Counted from the first letter of the stretch, positions 28,497 through 37,465 are shown. The stretch is DNA of 64,000 nt from Nitratireductor indicus C115 (GCF_000300515.1 NZ_AMSI01000017.1:44442-108441); one strand, 5' to 3'. The notes: generated by a model from the letters alone, not told the origin. Numbers and translations: made by a program.

Positions 28497-29939
28497 ATGA
28501 GCCATGAAGCCGCTGTGCCCGAAAAGGCTTCCGGTCCCGATATCCAGCCGCCGATTTCCGTTCCCCGTCGGGGCATATGGGGCTGGATGCTTTTCGACTG
28601 GGCGCAGCAGCCATTTCACACGCTCATCATCACCTTCGTGTTCGCGCCCTATTTCGCTTCCGCCGTTGCGCCGGATGCGGCGCGGGGGCAGGAACTGTGG
28701 GGTCTGGCCACGGGCATTGGCGGGCTCGCCATCGCTTTGTCCTCGCCCGTGCTCGGCGCCATCGCCGATGCCACGGGCCCGCGCAAACCGTGGATTTTCT
28801 TCTTTTCCGCCCTGGGTATTCTGGCCTGTGCATCCCTGTGGTTTGCAACACCAGGCGGCGAGCATATCACGCTGGTGCTGATCGCGGTGGCGCTGGCGGT
28901 CATCGGCATGGAATTCTCGGCGGTCTTCAACAATGCGATGATGCCGGACCTCGTGCCGCGCTCGGAGCTTGGGCGTCTTTCGGGCTCGGCCTGGGGGCTC
29001 GGCTATGTGGGCGGGCTGTTATCGCTGATTCTGGTGCTCGGCTTCATGGCTGCCCAACCGGATACAGGCCGCACGTTGCTGGGACTGGAGCCGATCTTCG
29101 GGCTCGACGCGGCCATGCGCGAGGGCGACCGGGCCGCAGGGCCGCTGACGGCGTTGTGGTATGCGGTTTTCGTCCTGCCGATGTTTCTTTTCACGCCTGA
29201 CATTGCGCGCCGGCAAGCGGCAGCGGGCGCGGTGCGCGACGGGCTTGGGCGTCTGCGCCAGACATTGCGCCGCCTGCCGCGTGAGCGCAGCTATTTCAGC
29301 TTTCTTGCCGCCTCGATGTTCTACCGGGATGCGCTCAACGCGCTCTATGCCTTCGGGGGCATCTATGCAGCGGGCGTTCTTTCCTGGTCGATCACACAGA
29401 TTGGCCTGTTTGGCATTCTCGCCAATGTTACCGGCGCCATAGGCGCCTGGCTTGGCGGGCGCATGGACAAGGCATTCGGCCCGAAGGTCGTGGTCAGCCT
29501 GTCCATCGTCATTCTGACGCTCTGCTCGCTGCTCGTGATTTCAACCACGCGTGAGGAAATCCTGTTCATGCCGCTGGCGGGCGAGGGGATGCGCAACCTG
29601 CCGGATATCGCCTTCTTCGTGGCGGGGGCATTCATCGGGGCTACGGGCGGCTCCATTCAGGCCGCCTCGCGCACGCTTCTGGTTGATCAGGTGCCGCGCG
29701 AGCGGGTGACGGAAGCCTTTGGGCTTTATGCGCTCTCCGGCAAGGCGACGAGCTTCATCGGTCCCTTCGCGATCTCGCTGGCGACCGGGTTCTTCGCTTC
29801 TTCCGCATTCGGGTTTTCGACGGAAGACGCACAGCGGCTCGGCGTGGCCCCCATTGTGGCCCTGTTCCTGATCGGCCTCGTGCTCCTGCCTTTTGTGAAG
29901 AGCTGGCACAAGGAACCGACACCAGGTGATTCCACCTGA
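28497..29939 (+). CDS. UMF1-family MFS transporter
   Basis: 480 residues, about twelve transmembrane helices. The N-terminal GWMLFDWAQQPFHTLIITFV followed by FAPYF is the signature of the UMF1/Atg22-like branch of the major facilitator superfamily, whose bacterial substrates are unknown. GAIADATGPRKPW is the inter-helix loop typical of MFS proteins. The start at 28497 has GAAGGA about seven bases upstream. The last codons (PGDST) and the TGA stop lie inside the palindromic repeat, so the C-terminus was probably remodelled by the repeat. Confidence 0.9.
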   Translation: MSHEAAVPEKASGPDIQPPISVPRRGIWGWMLFDWAQQPFHTLIITFVFAPYFASAVAPDAARGQELWGLATGIGGLAIALSSPVLGAIADATGPRKPWIFFFSALGILACASLWFATPGGEHITLVLIAVALAVIGMEFSAVFNNAMMPDLVPRSELGRLSGSAWGLGYVGGLLSLILVLGFMAAQPDTGRTLLGLEPIFGLDAAMREGDRAAGPLTALWYAVFVLPMFLFTPDIARRQAAAGAVRDGLGRLRQTLRRLPRERSYFSFLAASMFYRDALNALYAFGGIYAAGVLSWSITQIGLFGILANVTGAIGAWLGGRMDKAFGPKVVVSLSIVILTLCSLLVISTTREEILFMPLAGEGMRNLPDIAFFVAGAFIGATGGSIQAASRTLLVDQVPRERVTEAFGLYALSGKATSFIGPFAISLATGFFASSAFGFSTEDAQRLGVAPIVALFLIGLVLLPFVKSWHKEPTPGDST

Positions 29940-30058
29940 CTGTAAAATGCGCTGGAGCGGTTCATCGTTTCATGGAAACCCTGAACCGCTCTATCTCTTT
30001 GTTTTTCCACATTTGTGCAGACGTCAGGTGATTCCACCTGACTGCAAAATGCTCTAGC
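29925..30058 (-). repeat. Dispersed palindromic intergenic repeat, copy 2 (extended)
   Basis: On the minus strand this reads TAGAGCATTTTGCAGTCAGG, the GTCAGGTG/CACCTGAC dyad, a GGAAAAACAAAGAGATAGAG spacer, a nested dyad GAGCGGTTCA/TGAACCGCTC enclosing GTTTC/GAAAC, and then a second copy of the first module. It closely matches copy 1 at 9409-9510 in the opposite orientation. Both convergent genes end inside it: the MFS gene's TGA on one side and the DUF2254 gene's TAG on the other. Confidence 0.88.
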
Positions 30059-31400
30059 CACGCGCCGTGCCCCGTCCGCGCGAGGCGCGTTTTCTGGGCG
30101 CGGCGTGGGGTGCGTTGGCAGGCGTCTCGCCAGCCTGTTTCCGCACATTGCGAATGGCTTCGCGCAACCGGGTTTTCTCGCTTTTGAGGACGAGTGCTGC
30201 CTCGGCATGCTCCTGGGCGCGCCTGGCTTCAGTGAGTGCGGCGTCGTGAAAGTCGCGGTCGCCCATGCGGCTCAGCGCCAGCAGGGCTTTTTGCAGGCGC
30301 AGTTGCACCTCGACCATGGCTGCGCCATCGCGAGCTATGGGCATGAAACCGTCCTCGAACATGTCGCGCGTTTCCAGCATTGGCACATGCACCTGTGGAA
30401 AGCGGGGCTCTTCTGGCTTTTCGTGGACGTCGTCGCCTGCCCAAAGGCTCATCAGGCGGACCAGGCGGCCGATGACGTCGATGGCCGTACCCGGGTCGTT
30501 GACCGCCGGTGAGAGCGCGCGTGAGGCAATCTCGCTCATTACGGCCAGGCCGAAGCGCGGATCCTGATCGAAACTGCGTTCGCGCGCTATGGTGAAAGCG
30601 TTGCGCACATCCTCCAGAGTGTCGCCGTCCTGTTCCGTATTGCGTGCGTTCACGCGCGCCAGCGTCGTATCGGGGTAGACGAATGTGCCGGGGATCGCCG
30701 CAAGGAAGATGTCTTTATCGATCTTGCCGGCCAGGCGTGAGAGCGCGGCCATATCGACATGCTGGATGTAGCCGATGGCGTTGGCGCTGACATGCTTCGC
30801 CGCGGCGGGAATGGCACGCCTGTCCTTCAACGGGGTGCCGCCGAGATAAGGCAGTTCGAGCCGTGCCTCGATGGCCTGCCGTGTTGCTTCCTCGACGCGA
30901 TCCGTCGTTTCGCCGACGCGGCCGAGACGGGTCAGATGGTCGATCCAGCGCAGGAGCGACACCACGATGAGCACAATCACCCCTACTGTCACGAAGAACA
31001 GGATGACACGACCGCGGTCGCCATAGGCGCCGGTTTTCAAGACGACGATGCCTACGATGCTGAACAGGAACGAACCAATAAAGGTGGACAGGACATTCTG
31101 CGTGACGCGGTCTTCCATCAGGAGCTTTGTCGCACGCGGGGTGACATTGCTGGTCGCCGAACCATAGGCGGAGGTCATAACGCTCAGCGAAAAAGTCGTC
31201 ACGGCCAGCATGCTGGAGGCAATGATGTTGAGAATGCTGTCGACAGCGTCGGCGCCGATACTGCCTGGCAGGCTCCATGGCACGAAGCGTTCGACTACCG
31301 CTGCCAGGATCGCCGCGACCACGCCCAGAACGCCGATCAGCGTGGCGCGCACCCAGAGCCGCCGGGTCAGTTGCTTTAACATCCAAAGCCAGCGCGGCAT
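30054..31400 (-). CDS. DUF2254 domain membrane protein
   Basis: 448 residues. Four transmembrane helices near the N-terminus (about 15-38, 55-75, 100-125, 130-150) are followed by a long soluble domain. ADAVDSILNIIASSMLAVTT, FSLSVMTSAYGSATSNVTPR and FIGSFLFSIVGIVVLK are diagnostic for DUF2254, a family of unknown function. The C-terminal tail is Arg/Lys/Ala-rich. GGGAGG three bases or so before the ATG supports the start. Its TAG stop is supplied by the palindromic repeat. Confidence 0.88.
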   Translation of the reverse strand: MPRWLWMLKQLTRRLWVRATLIGVLGVVAAILAAVVERFVPWSLPGSIGADAVDSILNIIASSMLAVTTFSLSVMTSAYGSATSNVTPRATKLLMEDRVTQNVLSTFIGSFLFSIVGIVVLKTGAYGDRGRVILFFVTVGVIVLIVVSLLRWIDHLTRLGRVGETTDRVEEATRQAIEARLELPYLGGTPLKDRRAIPAAAKHVSANAIGYIQHVDMAALSRLAGKIDKDIFLAAIPGTFVYPDTTLARVNARNTEQDGDTLEDVRNAFTIARERSFDQDPRFGLAVMSEIASRALSPAVNDPGTAIDVIGRLVRLMSLWAGDDVHEKPEEPRFPQVHVPMLETRDMFEDGFMPIARDGAAMVEVQLRLQKALLALSRMGDRDFHDAALTEARRAQEHAEAALVLKSEKTRLREAIRNVRKQAGETPANAPHAAPRKRASRGRGTARG

Positions 31401-31552
31401 GGTCCCTCCCGCTTGTCGTCAGCCTCACAATGAAGGCTGCTCTTCCGCAGATTGTAAAGAAAAACAAGCTTCTCAGGTTCCCATGCAGGTGGGCGTACAA
31501 AATTCACGAACAGAGCCTTGCATCCGCTTGTCAAATAGGGTGTCGCCATATA

Positions 31553-31566
31553 ATAAGGCACCTTAT
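31553..31566 (+). promoter_or_regulatory. MarR-type operator overlapping the marR start codon
   Basis: A perfect inverted repeat ATAAGGCACCTTAT ends within the ATG of the MarR gene, and CCATATAAT just upstream resembles a -10 element. Position and symmetry fit autorepression by the MarR protein. Confidence 0.6.
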
Positions 31567-32083
31567 GATAAATCTCGATCAAAAGTATGCTGCGCTTCTC
31601 GGCCATGCCGGCGACGATGGGGCGGGTTTCGCGGAGGGGATGCGCCTGTGCTTCGAGGTGCTGGCGCTTGCCTCGGCCATCGATGGCGATTGTGCTGCCC
31701 GACTTGGCGTTCATGGGCTTTCGGAAGGCAAGTTCGTTCTTCTGTTTCTGCTGGAGCAGGCTGACGGGGAGCTCTCGCCGCATGAGCTCGCCGAACGCGC
31801 AGGCGTAACGCGCGCAACGGTGACGGGCTTGCTGGACGGGCTGGAGCGCGCGGGACTGGTGCGCCGCTGTGCGCATGAGAGCGACCGTCGCAAGCTGATC
31901 GTGCAACTGACGCCTAAGGGACGGCAACTGGCGAAGGCATTAACGCTTGAGCATAGCCGCTGGATCGGAACGCTTTTCTCCGACTTCACATCCGAGGAGC
32001 GCGCTCTTCTCAGGCGGTTGCTTGGCCGTGCCTATATGCGCACGGACGCCGGGTCCCGCGAGATGGAGGGGCCGAACCCATGA
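31565..32083 (+). CDS. MarR-family transcriptional regulator
   Basis: 172 residues. Winged-helix core: GLSEGKFVLLFLLEQADGEL, SPHELAERAGVTRATVTGLL (recognition helix), and RRCAHESDRRKLIVQLTPKG, the Asp-x-Arg wing typical of MarR. The ATG at 31565 overlaps a palindromic operator. Its stop overlaps the start of the next gene by the ATGA arrangement, so regulator and HEAT-repeat protein are translationally coupled and probably controlled together. Confidence 0.93.
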   Translation: MINLDQKYAALLGHAGDDGAGFAEGMRLCFEVLALASAIDGDCAARLGVHGLSEGKFVLLFLLEQADGELSPHELAERAGVTRATVTGLLDGLERAGLVRRCAHESDRRKLIVQLTPKGRQLAKALTLEHSRWIGTLFSDFTSEERALLRRLLGRAYMRTDAGSREMEGPNP

Positions 32084-32841
32084 GTGTTCCTGTCGCACGT
32101 CGTCAATTGCTGCAATCCGGTCAAATGGAAGCTGCGACATTGCAGGAAATCCTGTCGGTCGATTTTGCCGCACTTCTTGAAGCGGTGCTGCCCGAGCTTG
32201 CCCAACAGCAAGCCGATGCGGTGCGGGAGATTGCAAGCCTGGGAATTTCCGCGCGCATGACACGGATGGGAAAGCTGCTTCTGGCTAACCTCAGCGAGGA
32301 AGAGATTGCCGGACTCCAGACGCAACGGAGCGATACGGTGCGCGGTTGGGCCTGCTTCATCATCGGCGCAAGGGATATGGGCCTTGCCGCGCGGCTTGCT
32401 GCAATCAGGCCGTTTGCCGACGATCCGCATTTCGGTGTGCGCGAATGGGCGTGGCTTGCCGTCAGGACAACCATCGTGCTGGAACTCGACGATGCACTTA
32501 CGCTTCTGGCGGGCTGGAGCCAGGACCCATCCGAAAGGGTCCGACGCTTTGCGAGTGAGGCCACACGTCCGCGCGGCGTCTGGTGTTCTCACATCGCTTC
32601 CTTGAAGCTCAATCCCGAGCCGGGCCGCGCGATACTTGATCCGCTGCGGGACGATCCTTCCACCTATGTGCAGGATTCCGTCGGGAACTGGTTGAATGAC
32701 GCCGCGAAGTCTCAGCCGGGCTGGGTTCGCGCGCTGGGTGCTGAATGGCTGGCGTCTTCGCCGACGCCTGCAACACAGCGCATTGTGCGCAGGGGGCTGC
32801 GTTCCATCGACACGATATCCAAACCCAAAAGGAAACAGTGA
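32080..32841 (+). CDS. HEAT-repeat DNA alkylation repair-like protein
   Basis: 253 residues of alpha-helical repeats. The region DPHFGVREWAWLAVR, then SERVRRFASEATRPRGVWCS, then LRDDPSTYVQDSVGNWLNDA matches the AlkC/AlkD class, HEAT-like glycosylases that excise alkylated bases. The catalytic and DNA-contact residues cannot be confirmed by eye, so a non-catalytic HEAT protein is possible. It overlaps marR by four bases and is followed one base later by the DUF6616 gene, giving a three-gene operon. Confidence 0.8.
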   Translation: MSVPVARRQLLQSGQMEAATLQEILSVDFAALLEAVLPELAQQQADAVREIASLGISARMTRMGKLLLANLSEEEIAGLQTQRSDTVRGWACFIIGARDMGLAARLAAIRPFADDPHFGVREWAWLAVRTTIVLELDDALTLLAGWSQDPSERVRRFASEATRPRGVWCSHIASLKLNPEPGRAILDPLRDDPSTYVQDSVGNWLNDAAKSQPGWVRALGAEWLASSPTPATQRIVRRGLRSIDTISKPKRKQ

Positions 32842-32842
32842 C

Positions 32843-33181
32843 GTGAGCTTCACATTGATCGAACTCTATTCGCCCCGCGCAGCATGGCTTTCGCTGGATG
32901 CGGAAGGGCGCAACGAGGTCTTCGCCCGTATCGGTGCTGGTATGGGAGGGGTTCTGGCGCTTGGTGTCGAGCCGATTGCCTTCGGAGCGGTGGACAGCGC
33001 GGTGCCGCACGCGCCCGACGCATTCTTCTTCGGTGCATGGCGGGCTCCGGATCGTGCTGCGCTCGATGCCCTTGTGGCGGGCATCGCAACCACCGGCTGG
33101 CATGACTATTTCGAGACCGTCAATGCCGGTGGGGAAACCGTCGATCTGACGGCGCATCTCGGGCAGCTGGCTGCGGCCTGA
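32843..33181 (+). CDS. DUF6616 family hypothetical protein
   Basis: 112 residues beginning with a GTG codon, MSFTLIELYSPRAAWLSLD, followed by a ferredoxin-like pattern (VLALGVEPIAFG, DAFFFGAWRAPDRAALDALV, WHDYFETVNAGG). DUF6616 proteins of this length are common in alphaproteobacteria and resemble Dabb/ABM-type small-molecule-binding or monooxygenase folds, but no activity is known. It starts one base after the HEAT-repeat gene stop, so it is the last gene of the MarR operon. Confidence 0.75.
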   Translation: MSFTLIELYSPRAAWLSLDAEGRNEVFARIGAGMGGVLALGVEPIAFGAVDSAVPHAPDAFFFGAWRAPDRAALDALVAGIATTGWHDYFETVNAGGETVDLTAHLGQLAAA

Positions 33182-33186
33182 TTTCC

Positions 33187-34047
33187 TCAGGCGAACCGGC
33201 GCGCCAGCACGACGCAGATCATAACGAGGCCCGTGGCGGCTATCATGCCCAGCGCCACGGGCTCCCCGAGGACGAGGCCGGCCAGTGCCAGTCCCAGAAA
33301 CGGCTGGAGAAGTTGCAGCTGGCCGACGCTTGCCGTGCCGCCAAGCGCCAATCCCCGATACCAGAAGACGAAACCGACGAGCATGCTGAAGACGGAAACG
33401 TAGGCCAGCCCAAGCCAGGCGGGCAGGCCGATGCCCGCCCAGGTGGAGGGCAGCGTGGCCAGCGCGAGAACCAGCATGAAGGGGGCTGCCAGAATGAGCG
33501 CCCAGGATATGACCTGCCAGCCGCCGATCCGCCTGGAAAGCGCGGCGCCTTCCGCATAGCCGAGACCGCAGACAAGAACCGCAGCCACCATCAGGAGGCC
33601 ACCGCTGAGCGAGGTGCTGCCGTCTGAGGAGAGGGCGAAGCCTGCGACAATGACGCTGCCCAGTATGGAGAATACCCAGAACAGGGGCTTTGGCCTTTCG
33701 CCGCCGCGAAGCACGCCGAAGATCGCCGTCGCCAGCGGCAGCAGGCCGATGAAGACGATCGAATGTGCGGAAGTGATCCGCTGCAATGCAAGTGCGGTCA
33801 AAAGGGGAAAGCCGACGACGACGCCCAGCGAAACGATGGCCAGTGAGGGCAGGTCTCTCCGTTCCGGTTTGCGTTGGCGCAATGCGATGAGCAGTGCGGC
33901 GCCGAGCAGTGCGGCGATGGCTGCGCGGGCGGATGTGAGGAAGAGCGGCGAAAACCCCGCAACGGCAACCCGCGTTGCCGGCAACGATCCGCTGAAGATG
34001 ATGACGCCGAGCAAACCGTTGCCCCAGCCATTTCCCGTATTTGTCAT
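33187..34047 (-). CDS. EamA/DMT-family transporter
   Basis: 286 residues with ten predicted transmembrane helices in two EamA halves (about 1-140 and 145-286). The opening LLGVIIFSGSLPATRVAVAG and internal LITALALQ- and LQLLQPFLGLALAG-type segments are characteristic. Such carriers export amino acids or other metabolites. A MocR-type regulator gene is transcribed divergently 190 bases away, the common arrangement in which the MocR protein controls the exporter. Confidence 0.9.
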   Translation of the reverse strand: MTNTGNGWGNGLLGVIIFSGSLPATRVAVAGFSPLFLTSARAAIAALLGAALLIALRQRKPERRDLPSLAIVSLGVVVGFPLLTALALQRITSAHSIVFIGLLPLATAIFGVLRGGERPKPLFWVFSILGSVIVAGFALSSDGSTSLSGGLLMVAAVLVCGLGYAEGAALSRRIGGWQVISWALILAAPFMLVLALATLPSTWAGIGLPAWLGLAYVSVFSMLVGFVFWYRGLALGGTASVGQLQLLQPFLGLALAGLVLGEPVALGMIAATGLVMICVVLARRFA

Positions 34048-34181
34048 GCGCTTCCCGACAGGTGGTTTCAGTTCACTCGCCTTGCCGCATTCCAGGGCGT
34101 CGAGGTGACGCCGTTTCGCTGTAACGCATCAAGCCGCTAGAGGATTGTCGGTTTGTGCTTGGAAGAAACAGGGACAATCCC

Positions 34182-34203
34182 ATACAATTCGGTCAAACTG
34201 TAT
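34182..34203 (+). promoter_or_regulatory. Imperfect palindrome between the DMT and MocR genes
   Basis: An ATACA...TGTAT dyad (22 bases, ATACAATTC and AACTGTAT arms) lies 35 bases before the MocR start and between the divergent genes. A shared operator is plausible but unproven. Confidence 0.4.
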
Positions 34204-34237
34204 CGGTGTGATACTCAATACGGCTGATGAGGATGCG

Positions 34238-35668
34238 ATGAAGGATCGGGGTGCTTCCCGCACTGAAGCGGTGATGGATGCCATTCGTTCCAGGATTGCG
34301 GGCCGGGCCCTGTCCTCCGGCGACCGATTGCCGTCGATCCGCAGCTTCGCGGCGGCGATGCGCGTTTCGCCCTCCACTGTGGTGGAGGCTTATGACCGGC
34401 TGGCGGCCGAAGGCCTTATCCGGGCACGGCGCGGCTCAGGCTTCTATGTGGCTTCGTCGGCCCTGCCGCCATTGACGCTCGGTGAAGAAGGGGGAGGCCG
34501 TATCCCCGAGGTGGACCCCTTCTGGGTTTCGCGCCAATCGCTGGATGCGGATCCCGATGCGGCAAAGCCCGGTTGCGGCTGGTTGCCGCCATCGTGGATG
34601 CCGGAGGCAGCCTTGCGCCGCGCGCTCAGAAATCTTGCCCGAGGCGAAAGCAGCTTGTTGACCGATTATGGAGGAACGCGCGGTGCGGTCGCGCTGCGCC
34701 GTCTCCTTCTGGCCCGGCTTGTGGACGAAGGGCTTCAGGTTTCCGGTGAAAATCTCATGCTTACGGGCTCGGGCACGGAAGCGATCGATCTCATCTGCCG
34801 CTATGTTCTGAGGCCGGGCGATACGGTCCTTGTGGACGATCCCTGTTATTTCAATTTCCGGGCATTGCTGCGGGCGCACCAGGTTCGTGTCGTTTCCGTG
34901 CCCTATACGCCGTCGGGCCCGGATGTGGAACTGTTCGAGGCTGTCCTCGCACAGGAGGGCCCCAGGCTCTACATCACCAATTCGGCGCTGCATAACCCAA
35001 CCGGGGCGACGCTTTCGCCGCAAACCGCCCATCGGGTTCTCGTGGCCGCTGCGGCCCATGACGTGACAATCGTGGAGGACGATATTTTTGCGGATTTCGA
35101 GCCGGAGCCGTCCGTCAGACTGGCGGCGCTGGATGGGTTGAACCGGGTTGTCCGCATTGGCAGCTTTTCCAAAACTCTCTCGGCCTCCATGCGGTGCGGC
35201 TACATCGCGGGCGCCATGGAGCATATCGAGACATTGGTCGACCTGCAGGTAGCCACCCGTTTCGGCGGGCCCAGCCCCATGGTGACGGAAGTGATTGCCG
35301 ATGTGCTGTCGGCGGGAAATTATCGCAAGCATGTGGAGGAGTTGCGCCGCAGATTGACAGGCGCGCGCCGCGCGGTGGGCGACAGGCTGCGGGCGATGGG
35401 CATCGAGCCCTGGCTGATGCCGCGCGGCGGATTCTATCTCTGGTGCCGTCTGCCCGAGGGTTGCGATTCCACAGCAATGGCGCGGGCGGCGCTGGCGGAA
35501 GGGCTCGTGCTTGCGCCGGGCAATGTGTTCAGCGTTTCGGAGAGCGCCTCGCCCTTCCTGCGCATCAATGTCGCCCAGTGCGCGGATGAGCGTATCTGGG
35601 GCATCATGCAGAGATCGCTCAATGCGTGCAGCCAGAGCGAACCGGGAGCCGCAGTCCCGGGACGGTGA
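34238..35668 (+). CDS. MocR-type PLP-binding transcriptional regulator
   Basis: 476 residues. N-terminal GntR winged helix (MDAIRSRIAGRALSSGDRLP, SIRSFAAAMRVSPSTVVEAY, GLIRARRGSGFYV) fused to an aminotransferase-I domain. The PLP lysine is intact in IGSFSKTLSASMRCGY, and YITNSALHNPTGATLSP and EDDIFADFEP are the substrate- and cofactor-side motifs. It probably senses an amine or amino acid and regulates the divergent DMT exporter. The ATG at 34238 has GAGG seven bases upstream. Confidence 0.92.
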   Translation: MKDRGASRTEAVMDAIRSRIAGRALSSGDRLPSIRSFAAAMRVSPSTVVEAYDRLAAEGLIRARRGSGFYVASSALPPLTLGEEGGGRIPEVDPFWVSRQSLDADPDAAKPGCGWLPPSWMPEAALRRALRNLARGESSLLTDYGGTRGAVALRRLLLARLVDEGLQVSGENLMLTGSGTEAIDLICRYVLRPGDTVLVDDPCYFNFRALLRAHQVRVVSVPYTPSGPDVELFEAVLAQEGPRLYITNSALHNPTGATLSPQTAHRVLVAAAAHDVTIVEDDIFADFEPEPSVRLAALDGLNRVVRIGSFSKTLSASMRCGYIAGAMEHIETLVDLQVATRFGGPSPMVTEVIADVLSAGNYRKHVEELRRRLTGARRAVGDRLRAMGIEPWLMPRGGFYLWCRLPEGCDSTAMARAALAEGLVLAPGNVFSVSESASPFLRINVAQCADERIWGIMQRSLNACSQSEPGAAVPGR

Positions 35669-35742
35669 TATCACCCTTCCCCGAAGCGGTATCATGGTCT
35701 GAGGTTTGATTTGTGGGGAATTCAAGTGGGGTGCAAATATCT

Positions 35743-36330
35743 CTAGCGGTCGTGCATGCCTTTGCCCTGGAGAATGCGCGGTGCGGCTTTCTCGATCCGT
35801 GCAATCCGCGTCGCCGGTTGCTTGGCCTGGGAGAAGTGCAGCACATAACCGCGCCGCCGCCCCGGCGTCAGATCTTCGAATGCCTCGCGGAATTCCGGGT
35901 CTGCATCCAGCTTGTCGGCAAGTTCTTCCGGGTATTCCAGATCATCCTTTGCAAACTCCACTTTCAGGCCGGCCTTCTCGACCTCTATCGCCCGATCCAG
36001 ATAGGTTCTCAGCGTGTCTTTCCGTTCGGCGATGGCGGAGGTGCTCGTGAAGCAGATCATGCGCATGGAACGCGAGTTCTCGCCCGGCGCGGTCAAAAGA
36101 CCTTCGTCATCTTCAAGCAGGGCGCCCTTGAAGAACGCCAGCGCGCAGCTTTCCTTCAATCCCCACAGGGTGGCGACATTGCCGCCTTCGAACGTGTAGC
36201 AAGGCGAATTCCATTTGTAGTCTTCGGTGAGGGGGCCTTCGAGAAGGATGGCGCGCAGGGCCGCGAGTTCAGCCCTCCATTTCCCGGCTTCGTCAAAAAA
36301 AGCTTCGATCTTCATATCGGGATCGCTCAT
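35743..36330 (-). CDS. YdeI/OmpD-associated family protein (DUF1801)
   Basis: 195 residues. The N-terminal two-thirds is DUF1801-like: DEAGKWRAELAALRAILLEG, DYKWNSPCYTFEGGNVATLW, CALAFFKGALL; the C-terminal part (YPEELADKLDADPEFREAFE, LTPGRRRGYVLHFSQAKQPA, TRIARIEKAAPRILQGKG) is the YdeI extension. These proteins have been tied to antimicrobial peptide and stress resistance, but the mechanism is unknown. AGGAG seven bases before the ATG at 36330 fixes the start. It lies alone on the minus strand. Confidence 0.88.
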   Translation of the reverse strand: MSDPDMKIEAFFDEAGKWRAELAALRAILLEGPLTEDYKWNSPCYTFEGGNVATLWGLKESCALAFFKGALLEDDEGLLTAPGENSRSMRMICFTSTSAIAERKDTLRTYLDRAIEVEKAGLKVEFAKDDLEYPEELADKLDADPEFREAFEDLTPGRRRGYVLHFSQAKQPATRIARIEKAAPRILQGKGMHDR

Positions 36331-36440
36331 CCGCCTGCTCCTCATTTGCCTGCCCTCACGCCATTTTCGATTGTCCTGCAGACGACCCGGGCTGTCCACC
36401 TGTCGCGCAATCGGCGGTAGATCGAAAGAGCAATTCGTCT

Positions 36441-36509
36441 TTAATTGCATGCGCATGCAAATATCTTGACGGACGGCGTGTCAATCTATATGTATGCGCA
36501 TGCAATTAA
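36441..36509 (+). promoter_or_regulatory. Promoter flanked by two copies of a palindromic operator
   Basis: TTGCATGCGCATGCA (near 36445-36459) and its reverse-oriented partner TGTATGCGCATGCAA (36491-36505) sit about 46 bases apart. Between them TTGAC at 36466-36470 and CTATAT at 36486-36491 could be the -35 and -10 for the DsbA-SMR operon. A third copy with one change overlaps the front of the MarR gene at 38409-38423, naming that protein as the likely binder. Confidence 0.7.
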
Positions 36510-36522
36510 ATGGGATGAATTG

Positions 36523-37143
36523 ATGAACACCGTCACGGTTTATGCCGATTATGTCTGCCCGTATTGCCTGTTGGCGGAGAGCGTTCTTTCCGAAGCAATC
36601 GGGCAGCGGGATATCGCCATATCCTGGCGGGCGTTTGAGCTGCGTCCGGAGCCGGTTCCGACGCTGAGGCCGGAAGGCCCCTATTTGCCCGACATCTGGA
36701 AGAGATCGGTCTATCCGCTCGCTGCAAGGCTCAATGTTCCGATTACGCTGCCCTCGATCTCGCCCCAGCCCAGAACAGCGCGTGCATTCGAACTCCTGAT
36801 CATGGCGCAGGATGAAGGACTCGATCACCTCTATTCGATGCGGATCCTGCGGGCGTTCTTTCAGGAAAATCGCGATATCGGCGATCCTGAAGTTCTGATC
36901 GAGCTTGCCTCGGATGCGGGGCTCGACCGGCAGGCTGCCCGTCATGTGCTGGAAAGCCGTGCCTATGCGGCGCGCCATGATGAAGCGTTGCGTCACGCCC
37001 GCATGGATATGGCGATTACGTCCGTTCCCACGATTGTCGTCGGCAATCGTCTCTTTCGCGGGACGCCTTCACTCGGCGACCTGAACGAGGCGGTCGACTT
37101 GCTCCAAAGCCCTAAGGGCGAACCCACACGAAAGGACAGATGA
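36523..37143 (+). CDS. DsbA/FrnE-family oxidoreductase
   Basis: 206 residues. The thioredoxin-like active site CPYC sits in VYADYVCPYCLLAESVL near the N-terminus, followed by the helical insertion and the cis-proline SVPTIVVGNRLFRG. This is the FrnE-like cytoplasmic branch, since no signal peptide is present. Its substrates are unknown; FrnE homologs act in polyketide and stress pathways. It is the first gene of a four-gene operon (DsbA, SMR, SMR, deaminase), the next gene starting two bases after its stop, and is controlled by the palindromes just upstream. Confidence 0.9.
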   Translation: MNTVTVYADYVCPYCLLAESVLSEAIGQRDIAISWRAFELRPEPVPTLRPEGPYLPDIWKRSVYPLAARLNVPITLPSISPQPRTARAFELLIMAQDEGLDHLYSMRILRAFFQENRDIGDPEVLIELASDAGLDRQAARHVLESRAYAARHDEALRHARMDMAITSVPTIVVGNRLFRGTPSLGDLNEAVDLLQSPKGEPTRKDR

Positions 37144-37144
37144 A

Positions 37145-37465
37145 ATGAGCTGGGTCTATCTCGGAATTGCCGTGGTCTTCGAGATCGCGGTTGCACTAAG
37201 CGCTGGGAAAGCAAAGGGTTTTACCAGGTTCTGGTGGACCATCGCGACGCTTGCAAGCGGTGCCGTCGCCACCTTTTTTCTCAGTCTGGCGCTCCTCACA
37301 TTCGATGTCGGGGTGGGATACGCGATCTGGACCTCCGTTGCAGGCGTGGGGATCGTCGTTCTGGGCGCACTTTTCTTCGGGCAGCAACTCAACTGGAAAA
37401 AGATAATCGGGATCGTTCTCGTCATCGGCGGCGTGGCTGGCCTGCGCCTGAGTGGGGCAGCCTAG
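37145..37465 (+). CDS. SMR-family small multidrug/guanidinium transporter, subunit 1
   Basis: 106 residues with four transmembrane helices. The essential membrane glutamate is in YLGIAVVFEIAVALSAG, and TFDVGVGYAIWTSVAGVGIV and GGVAGLRLS are standard SMR segments. It is likely half of a heterodimer with the next gene, as paired SMR genes usually encode. Direction of the substrate (drug cation, guanidinium or polyamine) cannot be read from sequence. It starts two bases after the DsbA-like gene. Confidence 0.9.
   Translation: MSWVYLGIAVVFEIAVALSAGKAKGFTRFWWTIATLASGAVATFFLSLALLTFDVGVGYAIWTSVAGVGIVVLGALFFGQQLNWKKIIGIVLVIGGVAGLRLSGAA

Noticed and set aside
34436-35725. 429-codon ORF antisense to the MocR gene
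   Set aside because: The MocR gene has both of its domains in frame; this is a codon-bias shadow.
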